Part shown: one piece after another, positions 51,361 to 59,516 of the stretch | Layout of the letters: every line of letters starts with the position of its first letter | Numbering within the stretch: position 1 is the stretch's first letter | Assembly: GCF_004168255.1 (NCBI RefSeq) | Contig: NZ_SEWG01000003.1 | Span: 62,001 to 126,000 of the forward strand | Length of the DNA stretch: 64,000 nucleotides | Reading direction: 5' to 3' | From: Mucilaginibacter terrigena | GTDB lineage: Bacteria > Bacteroidota > Bacteroidia > Sphingobacteriales > Sphingobacteriaceae | Made by a program: the position numbers and the translations under genes | The notes under the pieces: generated by a model | Seen by the model: only the letters and a program-made list of their open reading frames with translations | Database searches by the model: none | What the model was told of the DNA's origin: nothing

Positions 51361-53727
51361 ATGAAAATTAAGTTTGGTACAGGTGCTGCTTTAATGGCCC
51401 TATTGCTGGCATCGTGCAGTGTTAAGCGCGAAAGTGTTTCAAAATACGTAGATCCTAATATAGGCACGGCTCACAGTCGCTGGTTTTTTTATACACCTGC
51501 CGCGGTACCATATGGTATGGCAAAACTGGCTCCCTCCACAAACGGGCACTATGGTAATGCATCGGGCTGGGAAGCGGTTGGGTATGATACCCGTCAAAAT
51601 TCGATAGAGGGCTTTGTACACTTTCACGAATGGCAGGTAGGCGGTGTAAGCTATATGCCAACTACTGGTACACTTAAAGTAAAACCCGGCGATCTGGAAG
51701 GCCCAAACACCGGCTACCGCTCAAAATTCGACCGCAAGAACCAGGTTGCAGAACCCGGCTATTATAAAGTATTGCTTGACGATTACAACATAACGGCCGA
51801 ACTTACCGCTACAAAAAGAGTGGGTTTTCAGCGATATACCTTCCCTAAGAACGAACTATCGCACATTATCCTTGATATTGGAAACAAGCAGGGCGAAAGT
51901 GGTGAAACTACTAATGCAAACATAAAAATGCTGGATGATACCCACTTTGAGGGTTACGTAAGCACATATCCAAAATATGTGAAAATATACGACCCCGAAG
52001 GTAAGGTGGACATGTACTTTTACGGCGAGATCAGCAAAAAGCCTGCAAGTGTTTTTTCTTTTGTAGGAGATAAGGTAACGCAGAACAGCACAAGCGCCGC
52101 AGGCAAGGGCGCGGGTTTGGTGCTTAATTATAATACTACCGATAACGAGACCATTGAAATAAAAACCGGCTTATCGTACACCTCAACCGCTAACGCGAAG
52201 GCGAATTTTGCTGCCGAAGCTACAGGTGTTTCGTTTGAACAGGCAAAAAAGAATGCGCAGGAAACCTGGGAGCAGCAGCTTGGCAAAATAGCTGTTGAAG
52301 GTGCCGATGTGCAAAACAAAACCAAATTTTATACAGGGCTGTTCCATGCCTTATTAGGCAGGGGTATAGCCAGCGATGTTAACGGCACTTATCCAAAACA
52401 TGGCGGCTTAACTGGGCAACTGCCGGTACAAACAGATAAAAGCCTTAAGGCCGAATTTATAAACACCGATGCCATTTGGGGAGGTTTCTGGAACATCACA
52501 CAATTATGGTCATTATCATATCCGGAGTGGTATGGCAGTTTTGTGAACACGCAACTACAGCTTTATAAAGATAAAGGCTGGTTTGGCGATGGTGTTGCCA
52601 ACAGTGAATATGTATCGGGCGTGGGCACTAACTTTGTAGGCCTTGCCGTGGCAGGCGCATACAACGTAGGTATCCGCAATTACGATGTAAACCTGGCTTA
52701 CGAAGCTGTAAAGGGCAACGAGCTAAATTACAGGAACCGTGCTTTCGGATCGGGTAAAATGGATATCAAAGCATTTCTGCAATATGGCTACGTGCCTTTT
52801 CTGGATCAAACCGGCAGGGATTTCGTAACCGATTCTACCGGCTCTAACTTTGCGGGGTCGCATACCTTAGAGTATAGCTACAGTGCATTTGCCGCAGCGC
52901 AAATGGCAAAAGCGATGGGCAAAATCAACGACTACAATAGTTTTATCAAATATTCTAACGGTTGGAGACATATTTTTAATCCGCAGAATAAATTGATGCA
53001 GCCAAAAAGGGCTAACGGAAATTTTATTGAAAAGTTTGACCCATATCAGCCCTGGAGAGGTTTCCAGGAAGGTAACGCAGTGCAGTACACCTTTTATGTG
53101 CCGCAAAACCCGGCCGGTTTAATAGATGCCATTGGCAAGGATAACTTTAATAAACGCCTCGACAGCATCTTCACCGTATCAGAAAAACTGGGTTTTGGCG
53201 GCGGAAAAACTATCGACGCTTTTGCGGGCATCAATTCAATTTATAATCATGGTAATCAGCCTAACCTGCATATCAGTTGGTTGTTCAATTTCTCGGGCAA
53301 ACCCTGGTTAACCCAAAAATGGACAAGGCTTATAGGACAGGAGTTTTACGGTACCGAGCCTATCCATGGCTATGGTTATGGGCAGGACGAAGACCAGGGG
53401 CAATTAGGCTCGTGGTATGTGATGAATGCTTTGGGCCTGTTTGATGTGAAAGGGTTTACCGATCTGCGGCCTATTATCGAACTGGGCAGCCCGCTGTTTG
53501 ATAAAGCTACTATAACATTGGGCGATGGTAAGATACTTACTATCGAAACCAAAAATAATGCTAAAGACAACGTGTACATCCAATCAGCAACATTTAACGG
53601 CTCACCGCTTGATAATTGCTGGTTATACCGCGATGAGTTGATGAAAGGCGGAAAATTAACTTTTATTATGGGCAACCAGCCAAATACAAGCTGGGGCACA
53701 AAAACGCCGCCACCATCGGTACAGTAG
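51361..53727 (+). CDS. GH92 family exo-alpha-mannosidase, lipoprotein
   Basis: 788 residues from ATG 51361; an in-frame TTG at 51328 would precede the signal peptide. Lipobox LLLASC (Cys19) followed by SVKRES. GH92 signs are YVDPNIGTAHSRWFF, PYGMAKLAP, GFVHFHEWQVGG and TDAIWGGFWNI. The catalytic region GYGQDEDQGQLGSWYVMNALGLFDV near residue 670 matches the calcium-dependent Asp pair of the family. It removes alpha-1,2 (or 1,3) mannose side residues, exposing the backbone to GH76. No acidic export-type residues follow the cysteine, so a periplasmic location is possible. Confidence 0.92.
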   Translation: MKIKFGTGAALMALLLASCSVKRESVSKYVDPNIGTAHSRWFFYTPAAVPYGMAKLAPSTNGHYGNASGWEAVGYDTRQNSIEGFVHFHEWQVGGVSYMPTTGTLKVKPGDLEGPNTGYRSKFDRKNQVAEPGYYKVLLDDYNITAELTATKRVGFQRYTFPKNELSHIILDIGNKQGESGETTNANIKMLDDTHFEGYVSTYPKYVKIYDPEGKVDMYFYGEISKKPASVFSFVGDKVTQNSTSAAGKGAGLVLNYNTTDNETIEIKTGLSYTSTANAKANFAAEATGVSFEQAKKNAQETWEQQLGKIAVEGADVQNKTKFYTGLFHALLGRGIASDVNGTYPKHGGLTGQLPVQTDKSLKAEFINTDAIWGGFWNITQLWSLSYPEWYGSFVNTQLQLYKDKGWFGDGVANSEYVSGVGTNFVGLAVAGAYNVGIRNYDVNLAYEAVKGNELNYRNRAFGSGKMDIKAFLQYGYVPFLDQTGRDFVTDSTGSNFAGSHTLEYSYSAFAAAQMAKAMGKINDYNSFIKYSNGWRHIFNPQNKLMQPKRANGNFIEKFDPYQPWRGFQEGNAVQYTFYVPQNPAGLIDAIGKDNFNKRLDSIFTVSEKLGFGGGKTIDAFAGINSIYNHGNQPNLHISWLFNFSGKPWLTQKWTRLIGQEFYGTEPIHGYGYGQDEDQGQLGSWYVMNALGLFDVKGFTDLRPIIELGSPLFDKATITLGDGKILTIETKNNAKDNVYIQSATFNGSPLDNCWLYRDELMKGGKLTFIMGNQPNTSWGTKTPPPSVQ

Positions 53728-53805
53728 TGCCTATGTAGCAGGGGAGTGGGATTAGATGAAGGGGAATTATATAATGATTTCTATAAACCTATATAAACAT
53801 CTATT

Positions 53806-55041
53806 ATGAAAACTAATCAATTCACAAAGCTAATGGCGGCATGTATAATGCTGGCCATCACGTTTACCGCCTGTAAAAAAGATCAGGCCCCCTCCTCTGC
53901 AAAACCTATTGCTGGCGAAACCATTACCGCTGGTAAAAAGCTAAAAACGCAGGGCACAAGCTCGGCCTATTACATTAAAGCAGGCGAAACGCACAATTTT
54001 ATATATGGTAACCTGCTTACCAGTTACAATAGTTACCGGGTAAACACAACAACCCAAACCACCACAGCTTACGAATGGTATAATGTTAGCCAGATATATG
54101 CTGATGCAGCAATGGTGAAAGTTGGCAATTCGGCATACGCGCCCTATATGAATAATACTTTCGCATGGATGAACAATATGTGGAATGGATCAAACCCTGC
54201 AGGTGGTTATTATGCAGCAGCCAATGTAAACGGCACGGGCGCCTCGGGCGATAAGTATACAGACGATAACGCCCTTTCGGGAGTGGCGTACCTTGATGGG
54301 TACGATGTAACTACCGGCACAACCAAAACCAATTACCTAAATGCTGCCAAGGCATGTGCAAATTGGTTGATGAACAGCGGCCAATGGGATAACACTTATG
54401 GCGGCGGCTTTTGGTGGAATACGATAAAAGAAAGCAAACCAACCCAAACCAATGGGCTGGCCCTGCAATTGTTTTTGCGCCTTTACCAGATAACGGGACA
54501 AACGTATTACCGGGATTGGGCTATTTCTGTAAAAAACTGGCTGGTAAACAATATGTATGATACACCAACAGGCCTGTACATCTGGAAAATTGACGGTGCC
54601 GGCAGCGGTACCAAACACACCGAAAAGTTCACCTACGATAATGCGATCATGGTTGAAGCCTTTTTGCTTTACGGGCAAGTTATGGCCGACAATAGCTATG
54701 TGACCAAAGCGCAAAACCTGGGCGGAAGCATGAATACCACGCTTTGGAACAGTACATATCATGTTTACATTTTTAACACTACTGATGGCCGTATAAATCC
54801 CGCATGGTGTGTATGGGGCTCGCAGGCCATGATAAAACTATACCAAAGAGATGGTAATACGGCCTGGCTTGATTATGCGCAGCAAAATATCGATTACATG
54901 AATACGCACCTGCGTAATACTACCAACCTTGGGTATTACCATTTCTGCAATTTTAACGGCAGCAATGTTGAAACCAGGCAGGAGGGTGTAGACCAGGCAT
55001 GGATGCAGCGCACACAAGCCATGTTATCCGACTACAGGTAA
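53806..55041 (+). CDS. GH76 family alpha-1,6-mannanase, lipoprotein (copy 2)
   Basis: 411 residues. Lipobox TFTAC (Cys23), then KKDQAPSS. Catalytic Asp pair D153-D154 in DKYTDDNALSG; GGGFWWNTIKESKPTQTNGLALQL and THEKFTYDNAIM-type blocks line up throughout with copy 1, ending EGVDQAWMQRTQAML in both. The two flank the GH92 gene and look like a local duplication. Expected to cut alpha-1,6-mannan at the surface. Confidence 0.92.
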   Translation: MKTNQFTKLMAACIMLAITFTACKKDQAPSSAKPIAGETITAGKKLKTQGTSSAYYIKAGETHNFIYGNLLTSYNSYRVNTTTQTTTAYEWYNVSQIYADAAMVKVGNSAYAPYMNNTFAWMNNMWNGSNPAGGYYAAANVNGTGASGDKYTDDNALSGVAYLDGYDVTTGTTKTNYLNAAKACANWLMNSGQWDNTYGGGFWWNTIKESKPTQTNGLALQLFLRLYQITGQTYYRDWAISVKNWLVNNMYDTPTGLYIWKIDGAGSGTKHTEKFTYDNAIMVEAFLLYGQVMADNSYVTKAQNLGGSMNTTLWNSTYHVYIFNTTDGRINPAWCVWGSQAMIKLYQRDGNTAWLDYAQQNIDYMNTHLRNTTNLGYYHFCNFNGSNVETRQEGVDQAWMQRTQAMLSDYR

Positions 55042-55054
55042 TTAACATACACAA

Positions 55055-56260
55055 ATGACATTGATACAAAAACACATCCGCATTGTTGCTCTTATACTGA
55101 TCATTTCAGGTATACTCCCGCATGTTTCATCCGCGCAGCAAAACCTGTCTGCAGAATACAGGAAACGTGCCGAAAGCATATACCTAAATGTTTGGAAACG
55201 CTACCGTGTGCCTGCGCAGATAGGCCTGTTTTCTGAGAATTATCCCTCCAATAATAAGGATACCCTCACCTATTTCCAGGGAAGCGGGGTTAAGGAAAAA
55301 GAAGTTAGTTTTTTATGGCCTTTTTCGGGCATGTTTTCGGCGGCCAATGTGTTAATGAAAGTGCCGGCGTTAAAGGCAAAATACAAACCGTACCAGGATA
55401 GTTTGGTAATGGGCATTGAGCAATACCGGGATACGGTGCGCAAACCGGCAGGTTACCAGGCATACCCCGTAAAGTTAGAGAAGGCCGACCGTTATTACGA
55501 TGATAACGGGCTGGTAGGTATCGATTATATGGAATCGTACTTTAACACCAACAACCCGGTGTACCTGCAGCGCGCTAAAGGTGTTTTCAAATTTATTTTA
55601 AGCGGATGGAATGATGATGTTGGTGGCGGTGTAACCTGGCTGGAGGGTCATAATGACCAAAAACCTGCCTGTACCAATGGTATGGCCACGCTAACCGCGC
55701 TAAAAATTTACCAGGGCAGCAAGGATAAATATTACCTGCAACAGGGCGAAAAATTTTATAGCTGGATGTATAAAACCCTGCGCGACCCGGCCACCGGTAT
55801 TATAGCCAATGATGTAAAACTTGATGGTAAACAAAACCTGACATTTTATACATACAACACAGGGTCATTAATGGAAGCGGCTGTAATGCTGTATCGGTTC
55901 ACCGGCAAAAAACAATACCTGGAACAGGCCAAAATGCTTGCTGCTGATAGTTATAAATATTATTCGGGCTTGCCGCACAATAATAACCATGCTTTACAGA
56001 TAGACCTGCCCTGGTTTGTTACGGTGTTGTTTCGAGGATACGAAGCATTATATAAGGTTGACGGCAATTACCGGTACATAGCCGCAATTGAGAAAAGCCT
56101 GAACTACGCATGGCAAACATCGCGCGACCGTTACGGCCTTATAAGCCATAGCTGGACACCAAAGCCCGATGAACTGCAGAAACCTAAATGGCTTTTAGAT
56201 GAAGCCTGTATAGCAGAACTGTATGCCCGTTTAAGCATCCTGCAAAAGGATAAAAAATAG
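55055..56260 (+). CDS. GH76 family glycoside hydrolase, exported (copy 3)
   Basis: 401 residues with a type I signal peptide ending HVSSAQQ and no lipobox, so probably periplasmic. The GH76 Asp pair is D149-D150 in RYYDDNGLVGIDYMES. FLWPFSGMFSAANVL and GGGVTWLEGHNDQKPACTNGMATL follow. It is clearly more distant from copies 1 and 2 than they are from each other, so it may act on short imported oligosaccharides. Last gene of the operon, 13 bases after copy 2 and before a terminator. Confidence 0.88.
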   Translation: MTLIQKHIRIVALILIISGILPHVSSAQQNLSAEYRKRAESIYLNVWKRYRVPAQIGLFSENYPSNNKDTLTYFQGSGVKEKEVSFLWPFSGMFSAANVLMKVPALKAKYKPYQDSLVMGIEQYRDTVRKPAGYQAYPVKLEKADRYYDDNGLVGIDYMESYFNTNNPVYLQRAKGVFKFILSGWNDDVGGGVTWLEGHNDQKPACTNGMATLTALKIYQGSKDKYYLQQGEKFYSWMYKTLRDPATGIIANDVKLDGKQNLTFYTYNTGSLMEAAVMLYRFTGKKQYLEQAKMLAADSYKYYSGLPHNNNHALQIDLPWFVTVLFRGYEALYKVDGNYRYIAAIEKSLNYAWQTSRDRYGLISHSWTPKPDELQKPKWLLDEACIAELYARLSILQKDKK

Positions 56261-56288
56261 CAGTTTTTTGGTAAATTGGTTAATATAT

Positions 56289-56324
56289 GCGCCGCCGGTA
56301 ATGAGAGCCGTCGGCGCTTTTTTT
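56289..56324 (+). terminator. Terminator of the mannan operon
   Basis: Stem GCGCCGCCGG/CCGTCGGCGC (one mismatch; 56289-56298, 56308-56317), then TTTTTTT. Confidence 0.85.
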
Positions 56325-56334
56325 ATTAGATTAT

Positions 56335-56670
56335 TTATACGTCTGCCAGCCCGGGTTTTTCGGTAACCTTTTTCCAGATGGAATAGCCGCCGTAAATAAA
56401 CATCAGGCCAATGCATAGGTACACCCAAACAGATATATTGCGGCCTACTATTATAAGGTAAAGGTAGGGCATGCTAAAACTGAGCGAGGCGAATAACAAC
56501 GTTATCATAATAGGCTTTTTTGCCCGCAGGTTCTTTATCGTCCATCCCAAAAAAGAGAAAAAGCTTACTTTACTTACCAGGTAAAGGCTGCCCAGTATAA
56601 GCGGGTCAACCTCGTGCTTTTCGCCGAGGCTTATCACCCAATTTTTAAATAATGTAAAATATTCTTCCAT
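56335..56670 (-). CDS. Small membrane protein
   Basis: 111 residues from ATG 56670 (MEEYFTLFKNWVISLG). Three transmembrane segments (about 25-42, 51-72, 78-96) separated by short basic loops. No family recognised. It lies tail-to-tail with the mannan operon and 60 bases after the acyltransferase stop on the other side. Confidence 0.6.
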   Translation of the reverse strand: MEEYFTLFKNWVISLGEKHEVDPLILGSLYLVSKVSFFSFLGWTIKNLRAKKPIMITLLFASLSFSMPYLYLIIVGRNISVWVYLCIGLMFIYGGYSIWKKVTEKPGLADV

Positions 56671-56730
56671 TACCCGCAAGATATGAATAACAAGTAAACC
56701 GGGGATATAATTTCAGCCCGAACAGGTAAT

Positions 56731-57816
56731 TTATTTTTTTAGCGCCTGTTTGCGTTTATCAGTCAAATACTTACGAAGCGGGATGTCATAATATACCATA
56801 ATTAAATAAGCAAAGCCAACCATCAGGGTCATCCCGGTTATGATAATTAAAGTTAATTGAGGGGTTGATGGCTTATGATTGCTATAGTAATTACCAAACA
56901 TCCATATAAATGCATAATGCGTCATGTATAACGGGTAGGAAATATTACCCGAGAAATTACAGAGTTTTTTTAGTCCCGGCGATAGCGTGGCCCCGGCACC
57001 CAGTGCCACTATCAGCGGGAAATAAAGCAGTACCACCAGCGGTTCGGTAATCCAGTTCCATTTGGTAAAAGGCATTAAAAAGGCAAATATCAGCATAATG
57101 CCAAGCCCGGTAAAGCCCAGTTTATTTTTAATGATCCATTTGGAACGATAAATAAGCAACCCTGCTAAAAACGAATAAGAGATACGGGCCAGGCCATCCC
57201 AAAATGTTGGCCCGCTCCAACCGCCCATAATATTCCCGGCATGGTAGGTAACCATACAAAGCACTACTGCCGATACAATGGTAAATAACAATAACCAGCG
57301 GCGCACTAATTTATATAGCACTAATGCGTAAATAATATTGGCCACATACTCCCAAAATAACGACCATGCAGGGGCGTTGAAGCTGAACAGGTTAAACGCC
57401 CGGTCGGCAATTACCGGGTAAGGTATCAAAAGGATGGAACTTAAAAATACCAGTACGATCTTGCCTGTGCCGTACAATTCGGGGTGGCCGCCAAAGGGGT
57501 CGAACAGGAAGCTTAATAATCCTAATATTGAACCTAATATTACTAATGGATGCAGCCTGATACCTCTCGATTTAAAAAACTCGATCACCCCTATTTTGCC
57601 AACGCGATCGTCATAAGCGTAGCCTATAACAAAACCTGATAAGCAGAAAAAGAAATCGACCGCTAAAAAACCGTGGGCAAGGAAATTTTGCGGCGGGAGG
57701 TAAACCATTTCCATAAAATGAAAGGCTACAACAGCTAAAGCAGCAACACCCCTTAACCCGTCAAGGATCTCAAAGTGCTGTTTGGTTTTTAATACTTCGG
57801 GGTTTAGTTTTTCCAT
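56731..57816 (-). CDS. Acyltransferase-3 family membrane protein (OafA-like)
   Basis: 361 residues with about ten transmembrane segments. The acyltransferase-3 start is present: LDGLRGVAALAVVAFHFMEM, then GFLAVDFFFCLSGFVIGYAYDDRV, with the catalytic-type His in the first segment. These enzymes O-acetylate or acylate sugars of lipopolysaccharide, exopolysaccharide or secondary metabolites. No glycan cluster adjoins it, so the target is open. Confidence 0.88.
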   Translation of the reverse strand: MEKLNPEVLKTKQHFEILDGLRGVAALAVVAFHFMEMVYLPPQNFLAHGFLAVDFFFCLSGFVIGYAYDDRVGKIGVIEFFKSRGIRLHPLVILGSILGLLSFLFDPFGGHPELYGTGKIVLVFLSSILLIPYPVIADRAFNLFSFNAPAWSLFWEYVANIIYALVLYKLVRRWLLLFTIVSAVVLCMVTYHAGNIMGGWSGPTFWDGLARISYSFLAGLLIYRSKWIIKNKLGFTGLGIMLIFAFLMPFTKWNWITEPLVVLLYFPLIVALGAGATLSPGLKKLCNFSGNISYPLYMTHYAFIWMFGNYYSNHKPSTPQLTLIIITGMTLMVGFAYLIMVYYDIPLRKYLTDKRKQALKK

Positions 57817-57936
57817 ACAGCTTCAAGAATACCGAATTATAATGTTCCGGCCAAATATTGGCATGATAGTAAACAAATCATTTAATTAGTGCATCAATAT
57901 TCATGAACAAACATGCGCAGGCCTTGTTCCTTCATC

Positions 57937-59460
57937 ATGCATCCCAATAGTGTCACGCTTGTTTTTCCGCATCAATTGTTTGAGCGCCATCCGGCAATTA
58001 AACAGCAGCGAATGGTTTACCTGGTTGAAGAATACCTCTTCTTTAACCAATACATCTTTCATAAAAAAAAGCTGGTATTGCACCGTGCATCTATGCAATA
58101 TTATGCCGATAGCTTGTCGAAAAAAGGCATCCAGGTAAAATATATAGAAGCAACCAACAAGTTATGTGATATACGAAGGCTGATACCCCATTTGGCGGGG
58201 CAAGGCGTTAAACAAATTCATTATTGTGATGTTGCCGACGATTGGCTGGCGAAGCGCCTGGATAGCCAATGTGCTACACACAACATAGCTTTAGCCAAAT
58301 ACCGCACCCCCAACTTCCTCAACAGCCCCGATGATGTAGCTGATTTTTTTGATAACAGGAAAACATATTTCCAGACCGACTTTTACATAGCCCAACGCAA
58401 GCAACGGAATATTTTATTGGAAAGTGATGGTAAACCCATAGGTGGTAAATGGACCTACGATAGCGAAAACCGGCTGAAATTCCCTAAAAAGCAAAACCCT
58501 CCATTATTGAATGTGCCCAAGGCCAACGAATATGTAACTGTAGCACAGCAATGGGTTGATAAGCACTACCCCGATAATTATGGTAGCACAGCATCGCCTT
58601 TTGGTAATTTGGGTGGTTTTTACCCGGTTACTCATCATGATGCCGCACATTGGCTAAATAATTTCCTGGAACATCGCTTTCAAAATTTTGGTGTATATGA
58701 AGACGCGATGGTTTCGCAAGAGAGTTTTTTATACCATTCGGTTCTTAGTCCGCTCTTAAACATCGGCCTGTTAAATCCGCAGGAAGTAATTGATAAGGCG
58801 CTTGATTTTGCTGCCAGTAACGGTACGCCACTAAACTCTTTAGAAGGATTTGTACGCCAGGTAATGGGCTGGCGCGAGTTTATACATATTGTGTATCAAC
58901 GCGAAGGCGTAAAACAGCGCACAAAAAATTACTGGGGTTTTAAACGGCGTATCCCTTTATCGTTTTGGAAGGGCGAAACAGGCATAGTGCCGGTTGATAC
59001 GATAATTAAGCGCGTGCTGCGTACCGGCTACAGCCACCATATTGAGCGACTGATGGTGATAGGAAATTTTATGCTGCTTTGCGAGTTTAATCCGCACGAT
59101 GTTTACAAATGGTTTATGGAAATGTACGTTGATGCTTACGATTGGGTAATGGTACCTAATACATATGGCATGACACAATTTGCAGATGGCGGCCTGATGA
59201 TGACCAAACCTTATATAAGCGGCAGCAACTACCTGATGAAAATGGGCGACTGGCCAAAAGGCGACTGGCAGGACACCTGGGACGGCTTGTTCTGGAGGTT
59301 TATGCATGTGCACCGTAACTTTTTTTTGCAAAACCCCAGGCTGGGCATGCTTATAAAAATATTTGATAAGATGCCTCCCGAAAAGCAACAGCGACATATT
59401 TTAAACGCGGAAGCTTTTTTGGATAAGCTTGATAAACAGGATAGTATTAATACACGGTAA
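57937..59460 (+). CDS. Photolyase/cryptochrome of the FeS-BCP (PhrB) family, apparently lacking the FeS cysteines
   Basis: 507 residues from ATG 57937 (MHPNSVTLVFPHQLFERHP); a start 24 bases upstream is also open. The DPRP N-terminal domain is at about 5-200 and the FAD-binding helical domain follows: ALDFAASNGTPLNSLEGFVRQVMGWREFI, SHHIERLMVIGNFMLLCEFNP, YDWVMVPNTYGMTQFADGG, TKPYISGSNYLMKMGDW. In PhrB the next segment is a Cys-rich loop (DYCxxCxY...C) binding a 4Fe-4S cluster. Here it reads PKGDWQDTWDGLFWRFM with no cysteine. Likely a light-driven repair enzyme for (6-4) lesions or a cryptochrome. Confidence 0.85.
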   Translation: MHPNSVTLVFPHQLFERHPAIKQQRMVYLVEEYLFFNQYIFHKKKLVLHRASMQYYADSLSKKGIQVKYIEATNKLCDIRRLIPHLAGQGVKQIHYCDVADDWLAKRLDSQCATHNIALAKYRTPNFLNSPDDVADFFDNRKTYFQTDFYIAQRKQRNILLESDGKPIGGKWTYDSENRLKFPKKQNPPLLNVPKANEYVTVAQQWVDKHYPDNYGSTASPFGNLGGFYPVTHHDAAHWLNNFLEHRFQNFGVYEDAMVSQESFLYHSVLSPLLNIGLLNPQEVIDKALDFAASNGTPLNSLEGFVRQVMGWREFIHIVYQREGVKQRTKNYWGFKRRIPLSFWKGETGIVPVDTIIKRVLRTGYSHHIERLMVIGNFMLLCEFNPHDVYKWFMEMYVDAYDWVMVPNTYGMTQFADGGLMMTKPYISGSNYLMKMGDWPKGDWQDTWDGLFWRFMHVHRNFFLQNPRLGMLIKIFDKMPPEKQQRHILNAEAFLDKLDKQDSINTR

Positions 59461-59462
59461 AT

Positions 59463-59490
59463 AAAAAAGCCTGCAATGAAAATTGCAGGC
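59463..59490 (-). terminator. Intrinsic terminator of the S9 peptidase gene
   Basis: GCCTGCAAT/ATTGCAGGC (59469-59477, 59482-59490), loop of four, followed on the minus strand by six Ts (59463-59468). Confidence 0.85.
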
Positions 59491-59516
59491 CGGTATTTAG
59501 TACTTGTCGCGGATCA

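Noticed and set aside
53728-53805. Gap between GH92 and the second GH76 gene as an internal promoter or insertion scar
   Set aside because: 78 AT-rich bases without a recognisable box, target-site repeat or hairpin.
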